This document shows, in pieces, positions 46,036 through 54,553 of a stretch of DNA of 64,000 bases. Origin of the DNA: Parabacteroides sp. PM6-13 (lineage in GTDB: Bacteria; Bacteroidota; Bacteroidia; Bacteroidales; Tannerellaceae); contig NZ_JARXWF010000006.1 in NCBI RefSeq assembly GCF_029892605.1, positions 186,001-250,000 on the forward strand, in the 5' to 3' direction. Position numbers and translations under genes: made by a program. The notes under the pieces are model-generated. The model was not told the origin of the DNA. It worked only from the letters and a program-made list of their open reading frames with translations, and did not search any database. Position 1 is the first letter of the stretch. Each line of letters opens with the position of its first letter.

Positions 46036-47481
46036 TTATTTATTTTTTATAATACTGGATATCTGATTTGGAGTCAACTCGAAATCATAAATAGCAAGAT
46101 CGTCAAACATAAATCCGGGATCCGGGTCACCCCATGTCCAAGCCTGGTTTCCTCCCAAACAGATATAGGTATAGGCAGATCCGTGTTCAAACAGTCCGGC
46201 GAAGCTCTGTCCTTCCGCATTGCCGTTGATCTCCCATTCGTTGATCAATACTCCGTCGAAATACACCTTAGCTGATTTTTCAGTCATCGTAGCTATATAA
46301 TGGTGCCATTTCTTGTCGGCCAGCCAATCGGTTGCATTATGTAAAACCTTATTTGCGCCGGCTACATTCTGGGCATCCGTGAAGTCACACCATCCATTGT
46401 TGTTGATCATCAATACGCCCCGGTATTGCAAAGCAAACATCGGTGCTCCGTTTCCACCTTCCGGCGCTTTGTTATAGGCTGTCAATAGCGGCGACCACAT
46501 ATAAACAGGGGAATCACCCGCCTCTTTTGCATTCACCCACATACTGATCGACATTTCTTTGGTTTCAGTCGAGTGAGATAATACACCCGATGGCAACAAG
46601 AGATAATTCTGGCGCATGCCTCCTGTTACATTTTTAAATACCTGTCCGAATCCGGGATCATCCACCGTGACGAGGCTACCACCTCCGATAATCGTAGCCG
46701 TACCCAGATCATCAAACGTATTCATGTAGACAGGCGGTCTGCTTACCGGCGGTTTCACAACCGGCACGTTTATCTCTTTCGCGGTCACTTTATTGCGGTA
46801 AACCTTTAAGTCTTTCAATTTGATTGCTTCAGGAGGGGTACTACTGTCATACCCCAGGTAAAGATGAGTAGACGACATCATAAAGTCTTTTACATTGACG
46901 AAATCGAAGTCGGTCGATACATAGTCGGTCGCCTCCTTGCCATCAACATAGATTGTATACCCATCGACATGGACAATCACCGCCAGGTAATGCCATTCGT
47001 CCGGCGTCAACAACGCCGAAATACCCGGATCAGAAGAGAAGTTTCCGGCAGCGGATTGAAAAGCAATACTTCCGTTGCCTTTAATGGACAAAGCGGACTG
47101 ATTGTCTTCGCCTGTCAAGGAGATCAAAGTGCCCTTTTCATTCTCCCGACCTACATTCAACCAAAAGGTAAAAGAACCTCCCAATTGAAGATTCGCATTG
47201 AGAAGAGGACTGGCCAAACGCATATATCCTCCTTCCAAACTTAATACATTGGTAAGATAATCATCGTAAACGATTTCCGGAACATTCCCTTCGGGATAAG
47301 CAAACAGCTCAGCGTCAACATCCTCCAACGTGTCAAATGCATGATTGCTTAATAGTTGCAGTTTGGGATAGACTTGATTCCCGGAAGGGGGATCCCATTC
47401 TCCCCACTTATGGCATGAGGAGAGAAAGAAAACTGTCATTACCGTTGTCAATACAAACAACGGCCACCTTCTTGTCTTCAT
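46036..47481 (-). CDS. LamG-domain surface lipoprotein, putative glycan-binding protein
   Basis: This 481-residue lipoprotein has the signal MKTRRWPLFVLTTVMTVFFLSSC and lipidated Cys23. Two concanavalin-A-like LamG domains are visible. One, at about 75-235, contains GSFTFWLNVG, EWHYLAVIVHVDGYTIYVDGKE. The other, at about 275-475, contains KEMSISMWVNAKE, KWHHYIATMTEKSAKVYFDGVLI, FDDLAIYDFELT. No catalytic motif is evident, so binding is the likely role. It is the first gene of the SusCD operon, where SusC more often leads, and is preceded by the shared operator module. It may be the surface glycan-binding protein of the locus. Confidence 0.85.
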   Translation of the reverse strand: MKTRRWPLFVLTTVMTVFFLSSCHKWGEWDPPSGNQVYPKLQLLSNHAFDTLEDVDAELFAYPEGNVPEIVYDDYLTNVLSLEGGYMRLASPLLNANLQLGGSFTFWLNVGRENEKGTLISLTGEDNQSALSIKGNGSIAFQSAAGNFSSDPGISALLTPDEWHYLAVIVHVDGYTIYVDGKEATDYVSTDFDFVNVKDFMMSSTHLYLGYDSSTPPEAIKLKDLKVYRNKVTAKEINVPVVKPPVSRPPVYMNTFDDLGTATIIGGGSLVTVDDPGFGQVFKNVTGGMRQNYLLLPSGVLSHSTETKEMSISMWVNAKEAGDSPVYMWSPLLTAYNKAPEGGNGAPMFALQYRGVLMINNNGWCDFTDAQNVAGANKVLHNATDWLADKKWHHYIATMTEKSAKVYFDGVLINEWEINGNAEGQSFAGLFEHGSAYTYICLGGNQAWTWGDPDPGFMFDDLAIYDFELTPNQISSIIKNK

Positions 47482-47533
47482 AATAATACTTTGTTTTAGG
47501 TTATTGAAAAAAATAAATGTAATTTATACACTG

Positions 47534-47541
47534 CAAACATA
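47534..47541 (-). promoter_or_regulatory. -7 box of the LamG-SusCD operon
   Basis: On the minus strand TATGTTTG (47541-47534) matches TAnnTTTG; it is the only such match in the gap. The start codon is 52 nt downstream. No -33 TTTG is at normal distance, as expected of an activator-dependent promoter. Confidence 0.6.
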
Positions 47542-47562
47542 CGAGGTCGCTTTTCAAAGGAG

Positions 47563-47592
47563 GAGGATTATTGTATTTACAAAGAGGATAAT
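47563..47592 (-). promoter_or_regulatory. Candidate operator, copy 1 (LamG-SusCD operon)
   Basis: On the minus strand ATTATCCTC (47592-47584) and ATAATCCTC (47571-47563) form a direct repeat with 21-bp periodicity. The second half-site begins exactly 30 bp before the -7 box. The same arrangement recurs upstream of the divergent GH51 operon. The position and direct-repeat form suit an AraC-type output domain such as that of the adjacent hybrid regulator. Confidence 0.6.
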
Positions 47593-47838
47593 CGAGCAAT
47601 TTCCCATTTTAGCTTATTCGAATCACAAATCAACATCTACTCACTAAACGCTTCGGAAAGGCCTCCTCCCCTACCACATTTCCCCAATTGCTTCTGATCC
47701 TTCGGGAAGCGAATGTTATTTGCTCTGCGCCTACGGCTAAGCGATCTCCGATTGTTAAAATGAAAGATTTTAAGCAAAACGACGTTTTTAATTACAATCC
47801 GGTATGTTAAAAAGTGTTTCCCCCGGGAGTTTGTCAAA

Positions 47839-47870
47839 AAAGTCCCGCCTTTTTGCGCGCAAAGTCCCGC
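47839..47870. repeat. AAAGTCCCGC direct repeat with internal palindrome
   Basis: AAAGTCCCGC occurs at 47839-47848 and again at 47861-47870, 22 bp apart. Between and overlapping them is TTTGCGCGCAAA (47852-47863), a perfect 12-bp palindrome. It lies 97 bp after the hybrid regulator's stop codon and about 300 bp from the LamG promoter. It may bind a protein or affect the 3' end of the regulator transcript. Confidence 0.5.
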
Positions 47871-47966
47871 AAAAATTACAAATCGTAAGTTGGAGTTTTC
47901 GAAGAAAAGGGGTGAATTTAACTTTTATAAACAATTCAAAAAAGGGGTCATATGGCCGGTTCCCCG

Positions 47967-50900
47967 TCACTCATCGTCTATTTCCCGTGTGTGTTCCATC
48001 AGCTCTGTCGGGGTTACATTAAAACGCTTAACAAAGCAACGGGTAAAATATTTGGGGTCATTGAATCCTACCTCGTAGGCTATTTCCGATATGTTCATTT
48101 TCTTAGTAATTCTGTTTACTTCGATCAACTCACGCGCAACATTCAACCGGTAATTACGGATGAATTGTCCCAGCGACTGTCCCGTCAACGTTTGCAGTTT
48201 CTTATTCAACAGACTTTTACTGACTCCCATGGATTTAACGAACTCAGCTGATTCGTATGATGGGTTCTTATAGTTTTCCTGTACGACGGAAAGGGCTTTA
48301 TTGATAAATTTCTCATCCCGCGATTCTTCGACCATCTGCAGTTCGCGCACATCCATATTCTGGGCAAACCGACTATGGTAGCGGCTTCTGTTCTCAAGGA
48401 TATTATTAATCCGGGTTAATAACAGTTCGTCGTTAAACGGTTTTGACAAGAAGGAGTCAACTCCCATCTTGTAGCTTTCAATGCGGGATTCCTGTGATGT
48501 TTTAGCCGTAAGCATCAAGAATGGAATATGAGAGGTAGTAAAGTTTTTCTTCACCCTCCGCGAGAGTTCCACCCCATCCATAACTGGCATCATCAGGTCG
48601 CTGACGATGAAATCGACATTGTTTGCCTTCAACAGTTCGAGTGCTTCTTCGCCATTCCCTGCTTCGATCACATTATACTGCTCTATCAGGATAGAACGGA
48701 TAAAGCTTCGCATATCCTGGTTATCTTCTACGACCAACAAGGTCAGCTTCCCGGGTATAAAAGAGGAGATAGGCTGATCCTCCTTTTCTTCCGGGAACAG
48801 CGGTTTCCCGGCGACGATTTCCTGTTGTCCGGGAGACGCCTCGTCGATTGGTATCACTACCCGGAAAGAGCTTCCCGCGCCTTTGTTATTGGCAGCGGAA
48901 ATAGTTCCGCCCATTTGTGTAATAATACTCTTTGACAAATAGAGTCCGATGCCTGTGCCGCTTTGTCCATAAACCGGAAATTTCACCTTGTTTTTAGACT
49001 GATAGAAGCGATCGAATATATTGGAAATATCCGCCTCCGGAATACCAATGCCATTATCTCTGACAGCTATATACAGGCGCTTTCCTGAGCGATCGTTCAA
49101 AATTGCCGCATAAAGCGATATGGTGCCCCCATCCGGTGTGAACTTGATCGCATTTGACAACAAATTGGTGATGACCTTTTGCATCGCATCCTGATCAAAC
49201 GCCCTTTCGTCTGTATCGATACGCATATATTGCCTAAGTGTTATCTTCCTGCCTTCCGCCAAAACGGCAAACGGGGAAATAAGGGTAGATATGAAGTGTC
49301 TGAAATTTCCTTTCGTTTTCACAATCTGCAACTTGCCGGATTCCACCTTGCGGAAATCCATTATTTGATTGACTAATGAAAGCAGGTATTTCGCATTGCG
49401 CTCGACAAAGCTGAGTTGTTCGATCACTAAGGGGTTGTGACTCAGCTTAAGGGCACGCTCGATGGGACCTGTAATCAGGGTGACGGGGGTGCGGAATTCA
49501 TGCGTAATGCTTGTGAAGAAAGAGATCTTATCGGCCGTTAGCTCCTGTACCTTTTCGGACATTTCAATCAGTTGCGTTTTCTGCCGCGTAATTTCATCAT
49601 TCTGATGTTTCAGCATCTCGTTTTGATGGGATAATTCGCCTGCCTGAACTTCCAATAACTGCTTCTGTTCCCTGAGTTCATGCGTTCTTTCGTCTACAAT
49701 TTTGTGCAAGTGCTGTTTTTGTTTTTGCAGTATATCAATACGTCGTATATAGATATACACAATCAGGCATATCACACTTATCATCAAAAGGGATATAAAC
49801 CAGGGGGTTTTATAGAAAAAGGGGGTAACGATCACCTGGACTTTGGTTACGGGGGGGTCTACTTCTTCGTCATCAATCGAGTATTTCACCTCAAAAACAT
49901 AATCTCCGGCAGGCAAATTCGTATAATTGGCAAAACGGCGGTCGGCAGGCACCTCGATCCAATGCGGATCAAATCCGACTAAGCGGTAACTATAACGGGC
50001 TGTTACCGGCGAATCGAAGTTTAATGCCGCAAATTCTAACGAGAAAGACTTATCACTTTCATGCAGGTGTATGGCTTTTACGGTAGAGATATCCCTGTCG
50101 ATATATTTCTTTCCGGGTTTTATACGCTGGTTCATAACGCTCAATTCGGTCAGGGTCACTTTCGTATTATGCGTTCTTAAAGTCTGTGTTTTGGGATCGA
50201 TCGCTGCCAAACCTTTTATGCCACCAAAATAAAGCATACCGCTTTGAGAGGCTAAAGCACCATTCCAGTAAAACTTATTATCCATCAAGCCATTGTTGCT
50301 TGTGTAATTTGTAAAACTATTCGCCGCAAGATCAAAACAGGATATCCCGTAATTGGTATTTATCCATAGGCGCTTACGATCATCTTCCAAAATCCCCCGG
50401 ACATTATTACTTATCAGTCCATGGTGATTATTGTAATTAATAAAATGGCCTATGGTTCCGTCTTCATTAGGAATATGCTTAAACAGACCATTGCCATTGC
50501 TTCCCAACCACAAGGTATTATCAGAGGCCAGAAACAGGTAACAAATATATTCCCTCAACCGGGAGGTCGGGTCGTCCAGTTTGTATTTCAGATGGGAATG
50601 CCGGAATTTATCATTCTTTCGTGAATGTAGGTCAAAAACAAAAACACCATACATTGTTCCCATCCACAACAGGCCGTTTGGGTCGATAATCACGCCTGAT
50701 ACACAGTGTATCTGATCCGATAATTGTTCGTCATAAAAGGGATTATACAACCGGTCTGTCTTGAAATCATAATAGTAAAGCCCCTCGTCTGCGCCAATCC
50801 ACATAAGGTCGTTGATAGGATCATAACATAACGAAGCAACGAAGCCAAGATGAAACCCCGGATTATGCCAGGGAGCAAAATACTTAACCGCGGGCATTCC

Positions 50901-52226
50901 AGGACGTTCCGGGTCGAAAACGGTGATTCCTCCTCCCCAGGTGCCAACCCAAAGCTGGTTTCGGTTGTCTTTAACGATTTCGCTTACGGAATTATGGCTC
51001 AAGCCACTGTTCGCTGTTGTATAATGAATAAAACGTTCGCTTCCCTTTTCTTTCCGGTTTATACCGCCTTCGACCGTACCAACCCACAAGGTCTCCTTTT
51101 CATCTTCATATATCGCATTTACCGGATTAGGCGATAAACTGTGCGGATCATACTTCTCATAGACATAGTTTTTTATCGACAAACTCTTGGGCGTTATTTT
51201 ATTCAATCCACCCGACTCCGTACCAATCCATACGATATCACCGTCTGCCATCATGCAATTAATGAAGTTCGAGTTCAATCCTTTCTCCGGACTTTCGGTA
51301 TCCAGCATGATTTGTTCAAAGTCATCGGTAATCGGATTATAGACATTGAATCCCCGATAGGTGCTTACCAATAACTGGTTTTCTCTATTCAGCGCCAGGT
51401 CTGTGATGAAAGTCTGTGTTAATCCCCTTTGAGTTCCATTCGAGTAGTATGACTTAAGGCTTTCCCGATTTCTGTCATAGCGTATCAGTTCCAGGTTTGT
51501 TCCAATCCAGATCTCATTTTCTTTCCGGCAAAGCGAGCTGATCCTGATGCTTTCATTAAACTCAAGCTGGGGACTTATGGTGGTTGGATGCAACTCATCC
51601 TGGCGGGTAAACACTTTACTAACCTTATGTCCCACAGCAAGCCACACATTGCCATCGCCATCCATATCGTTTATGACCACAGGATAATCTGAAAAGCCGG
51701 TTTCAAGCGAATAACATTTTTGCAAACCACCGTTTGCGTCAAACGTTATCTTGTAGATGGTTCCGTCACAAGCAATCCAGATATTGCCTTTATTATCTTT
51801 TGTGACATACGAAACGGATTGTTGAAAAACAGCAGCAGCGGGGTCTTGTGGTTCAGCAAGTGTAACCATTTTGTCGGTAGACAAATCGAGCACATCAATC
51901 CCTTCCGTCGAGGCAATCCACAAGCGTCCGAAAGCATCTTCACAACAACCTGTAATAAAATTGCTCCTTACTTTCCCATCAGGCGTATGGATTGTATAAT
52001 GTATAAACTCGTAACCATCATACCGCGAAATGCCACCTCCCCGTGTTGCCAGCCAAAGAAAACCGCGGCTGTCTTTATATATGTAATCGATGAAATCATG
52101 GAGGAGTCCGTCTTCCATAGTTATATAAGTAAAATTATTACGCGAAGTAAAAGACTCCTGCGCACGGGTCGTCGGACAAGAAAAAAGGATACAAAATAGT
52201 ATGACTATGTAGGAATGTGGTCTCAT
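47967..52226 (-). CDS. Hybrid two-component system sensor/regulator of the PUL
   Basis: This 1419-residue single-chain two-component system senses a released oligosaccharide in the periplasm and activates PUL genes. Order: signal peptide (1-22), two-component propeller repeats (about 30-700, many WLATRGGG/WIGTESGGLN-type blades), Y_Y_Y domain (about 735-805), one transmembrane helix (about 812-832), HisKA with His909 in ITHEFRTP, HATPase_c (LLSNAIKFTPDGG, VRDNGIGIP), receiver with phospho-acceptor Asp1210 (VSDLMMPVMDG), and C-terminal AraC helix-turn-helix (about 1310-1410). It lies between the SusCD operon and the divergent enzyme genes, which it should control. All key residues are present. 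Confidence 0.96.
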   Translation of the reverse strand: MRPHSYIVILFCILFSCPTTRAQESFTSRNNFTYITMEDGLLHDFIDYIYKDSRGFLWLATRGGGISRYDGYEFIHYTIHTPDGKVRSNFITGCCEDAFGRLWIASTEGIDVLDLSTDKMVTLAEPQDPAAAVFQQSVSYVTKDNKGNIWIACDGTIYKITFDANGGLQKCYSLETGFSDYPVVINDMDGDGNVWLAVGHKVSKVFTRQDELHPTTISPQLEFNESIRISSLCRKENEIWIGTNLELIRYDRNRESLKSYYSNGTQRGLTQTFITDLALNRENQLLVSTYRGFNVYNPITDDFEQIMLDTESPEKGLNSNFINCMMADGDIVWIGTESGGLNKITPKSLSIKNYVYEKYDPHSLSPNPVNAIYEDEKETLWVGTVEGGINRKEKGSERFIHYTTANSGLSHNSVSEIVKDNRNQLWVGTWGGGITVFDPERPGMPAVKYFAPWHNPGFHLGFVASLCYDPINDLMWIGADEGLYYYDFKTDRLYNPFYDEQLSDQIHCVSGVIIDPNGLLWMGTMYGVFVFDLHSRKNDKFRHSHLKYKLDDPTSRLREYICYLFLASDNTLWLGSNGNGLFKHIPNEDGTIGHFINYNNHHGLISNNVRGILEDDRKRLWINTNYGISCFDLAANSFTNYTSNNGLMDNKFYWNGALASQSGMLYFGGIKGLAAIDPKTQTLRTHNTKVTLTELSVMNQRIKPGKKYIDRDISTVKAIHLHESDKSFSLEFAALNFDSPVTARYSYRLVGFDPHWIEVPADRRFANYTNLPAGDYVFEVKYSIDDEEVDPPVTKVQVIVTPFFYKTPWFISLLMISVICLIVYIYIRRIDILQKQKQHLHKIVDERTHELREQKQLLEVQAGELSHQNEMLKHQNDEITRQKTQLIEMSEKVQELTADKISFFTSITHEFRTPVTLITGPIERALKLSHNPLVIEQLSFVERNAKYLLSLVNQIMDFRKVESGKLQIVKTKGNFRHFISTLISPFAVLAEGRKITLRQYMRIDTDERAFDQDAMQKVITNLLSNAIKFTPDGGTISLYAAILNDRSGKRLYIAVRDNGIGIPEADISNIFDRFYQSKNKVKFPVYGQSGTGIGLYLSKSIITQMGGTISAANNKGAGSSFRVVIPIDEASPGQQEIVAGKPLFPEEKEDQPISSFIPGKLTLLVVEDNQDMRSFIRSILIEQYNVIEAGNGEEALELLKANNVDFIVSDLMMPVMDGVELSRRVKKNFTTSHIPFLMLTAKTSQESRIESYKMGVDSFLSKPFNDELLLTRINNILENRSRYHSRFAQNMDVRELQMVEESRDEKFINKALSVVQENYKNPSYESAEFVKSMGVSKSLLNKKLQTLTGQSLGQFIRNYRLNVARELIEVNRITKKMNISEIAYEVGFNDPKYFTRCFVKRFNVTPTELMEHTREIDDE

Positions 52227-52246
52227 GGCGATTACTTTTTGTCAAG

Positions 52247-52277
52247 CAAAAATATAGCTTCTATTTCAGAGTACAAA
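52247..52277 (-). promoter_or_regulatory. Promoter of the hybrid regulator gene
   Basis: On the minus strand TTTG (52277-52274), a 19-nt spacer and TATTTTTG (52254-52247) match the full consensus, with the ATG 21 nt after the -7 box. A single ATTATCCTC half-site (52277-52285, plus strand) touches the -33 box. The promoter should work without the activator and might be modulated by it. Confidence 0.65.
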
Positions 52278-52310
52278 TTATCCTCAAAAACAATTAGTTC
52301 CCTTTATCTG

Positions 52311-52369
52311 TTTGTCCTCCTTTTTTATTCGATAATCCCCCCTCCTACAAGCTATTATATTCTTCTTTG
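52311..52369 (+). promoter_or_regulatory. Candidate operator, copy 2, and promoter of the GH51 operon
   Basis: TTTGTCCTC (52311-52319) and ATAATCCCC (52332-52340) are 21 bp apart and align base for base in layout with the LamG-side element: TCCTC, 12-nt spacer, ATAATCC, then C/T-rich. Thirty bp after the second half-site begins CTTCTTTG (52362-52369), which keeps the TTTG of the -7 box but not its TA. The start codon is 27 nt downstream. I infer an activator-dependent promoter. Confidence 0.55.
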
Positions 52370-52396
52370 CTCATCGATTCTTAAAACACAATTATC

Positions 52397-54499
52397 ATGA
52401 ATACACAATTTTGTTATCCTTTTAGGGAAAAGATCAGGTACGCTTTCGTATCAATAGCCCTTCTGGCTGTTCATGTTAGTATGTTTGGCCAGGCAACACC
52501 AGCCAAGGATATAGAGGCAACGGTTCATCTCGAACAGACAAACGCTCCCATCCACCCTTTTATGTACGGTATGTTTACCGAGCTTCTTCATAATATGTTC
52601 GAGAATGGTATCTGGGCCGAAATGCTAAGCGACCGTAAATTCTTTTATGCAGTCGACAATTCGGAAACGTTGGAACCCCGAAACACCCGGCGGCATCAGC
52701 TACGTTGGCGACCTGTCGGAGCAGCCTCCGGCGTTACGATGGATAAAGACAATGTGTATGTCGGCAAACAATCGCCCAAGATCACACTAAACGGCGGCAT
52801 CCCGAATGGCATTCAGCAAAAGGGATTGTGGCTACGCCAGGGGAAAGGCTACGAAGGACGGATTGTGTTAAGCGGAGACCCGCAGGTTAAAGTCACCGTC
52901 AGCCTTGTATGGGGAACGAAAGCCAATGAGCGAGAAAGTATTGTGATCGACAGGCTTAGTAAGGACTACAAAAAGTTCCCATTCCATTTTTATCCCAAAG
53001 GAGACACGAATGAAGGATACATCGAAATAACAGGCGAAGGAACAGGTAGCTTTAATATTGGCGCTGTGTCGTTAATGCCTGATGATAACCTGCATGGATT
53101 CAGAAAAGACATTGTTGAAATACTCAAATCGGTAGGTGCTACCATCTACCGCTGGCCGGGAGGCAATTTCTTAGCTAATTACGATTGGCGCCACGGTATT
53201 GGCGACATCGACCGCCGTCCGCCCAGGTATGACTATGCCTGGTTCACCGTAGAATCGAATGATGTAGGAACGGATGAGTTCCTGACTTTATGCGATTTGA
53301 TCGACACCGAGCCCTATCTTGTGGTCAACAGCGGATTGGGAGATGCCTATTCGGCTGCCCAATGGGTGGAATATGTAAATGGAGATAAAGACACACCAAT
53401 GGGAATGTGGCGTTCAGCCAACGGACATCCCGAACCTTATCAGGTGAAATACTGGGGAATCGGCAATGAAATGTATGGGGAATGGCAGATCGGTTATATG
53501 TCGAGCTGGCATTATACATTGAAACACAATTTCTTTGCGGAAGAAATGCGCGCAAAAGATCCCAACATCAAACTGATTGCCTCCGGAGCAACCATCTATG
53601 AAACCGGCACAACAGCCCGCCATCACCGCAAACCTCTTCAGATGAAACTGCCTATCGAATACCTGAGTCAGGATGACTGGACCGGGATGTTGCTAACAAA
53701 CAGTCTTGAAAACATAGACTATATGGCTGAACATATTTACACCTATTTCAATGGTTATTTCGATCAGGAGAAACAAGACTGGGTTGCCGTTCGCGACACA
53801 CTGGTCGATCTCGTACGCCGTACGCCTAACCGCATCAAAGGCATGATCGAATCCATGGAAGAATACCAGAAACGCATACCGGAAGTCAGAGAGAAACCAA
53901 CACCTTTCTGGGTCGACGAATGGGTAGCCGGCGAAGGACGTGGCCTCAAAACAACCATTGGAGTTGCTGCTGCCTTGCATGAATTTATGCGCCATGCCGA
54001 TCTTATTATGATGGGCGCCTATACCGGGTTTAACGGTTTATACAGATACAATGACGTAGATGCCGTAATCAGTACGAATGGATTACTGTTTAAACTGTTT
54101 CTGGAACACCACGGAACGCGGATGGTAAACCTGACAGGCAACTCTCCTCAACGCGAATTAACCGGCACCATTGGCGTGGATATACCGAAAGAGATATCCG
54201 GAAGCCCTACTTATCCCTTGGATGTGTTAGCCACCGTCAATGAAGACAAAACGAAACTTACCGTCTCCATTGTCAACCCGACATACACCGAACAGAAGAT
54301 AAAGCTTCATTACAAAGGCGGTTCTATCGGCAAAGAGGCAACGCTCTATTCACTGGCACCAACCATCGTGACCGACGACAACTCACCGGAGCAGCCAAAC
54401 AAGGTTGAGGTTGAGGTGAGTCGCAGCAAAGTCAAGCAGGAAGTAGAGGTGCCTCCTCATTCTATCCTACTATATGAGTATGACTTAACAAACAAATAA
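52397..54499 (+). CDS. GH51 alpha-L-arabinofuranosidase, exported
   Basis: This 700-residue retaining enzyme removes terminal alpha-L-arabinofuranose. After an N-terminal signal segment (hydrophobic 15-31) and a beta-sandwich or CBM-like insert (about 85-235), the (beta/alpha)8 barrel shows YRWPGGNFLANYDW, acid/base Glu358 in GIGNEMYGEW and nucleophile Glu508 in WVDEWVAG. The C-terminal beta domain ends PPHSILLYEYDL. It is the first gene of the plus-strand enzyme operon, divergent from the regulator and preceded by the shared operator. It is distinct from the shorter GH51 two genes downstream. Confidence 0.94.
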   Translation: MNTQFCYPFREKIRYAFVSIALLAVHVSMFGQATPAKDIEATVHLEQTNAPIHPFMYGMFTELLHNMFENGIWAEMLSDRKFFYAVDNSETLEPRNTRRHQLRWRPVGAASGVTMDKDNVYVGKQSPKITLNGGIPNGIQQKGLWLRQGKGYEGRIVLSGDPQVKVTVSLVWGTKANERESIVIDRLSKDYKKFPFHFYPKGDTNEGYIEITGEGTGSFNIGAVSLMPDDNLHGFRKDIVEILKSVGATIYRWPGGNFLANYDWRHGIGDIDRRPPRYDYAWFTVESNDVGTDEFLTLCDLIDTEPYLVVNSGLGDAYSAAQWVEYVNGDKDTPMGMWRSANGHPEPYQVKYWGIGNEMYGEWQIGYMSSWHYTLKHNFFAEEMRAKDPNIKLIASGATIYETGTTARHHRKPLQMKLPIEYLSQDDWTGMLLTNSLENIDYMAEHIYTYFNGYFDQEKQDWVAVRDTLVDLVRRTPNRIKGMIESMEEYQKRIPEVREKPTPFWVDEWVAGEGRGLKTTIGVAAALHEFMRHADLIMMGAYTGFNGLYRYNDVDAVISTNGLLFKLFLEHHGTRMVNLTGNSPQRELTGTIGVDIPKEISGSPTYPLDVLATVNEDKTKLTVSIVNPTYTEQKIKLHYKGGSIGKEATLYSLAPTIVTDDNSPEQPNKVEVEVSRSKVKQEVEVPPHSILLYEYDLTNK

Positions 54500-54553
54500 A
54501 AGGAAATCTCTTTTATGACACAGATATTATCTGTAAGGAAACACCACTATATT

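Larger units (their letters stand above)
47482..47966. other. Regulatory intergenic region between LamG operon and the hybrid regulator
   Basis: This 485-bp gap has no supportable gene. It holds the LamG promoter and operator near its left end and a short direct repeat with a palindrome at 47839-47870. The middle part has no structure I can interpret. Confidence 0.6.

Noticed and set aside
47804-48022. Small plus-strand frame at the 3' end of the hybrid regulator
   Set aside because: It overlaps the regulator's AraC domain coding sequence on the opposite strand and its translation shows no protein-like features.
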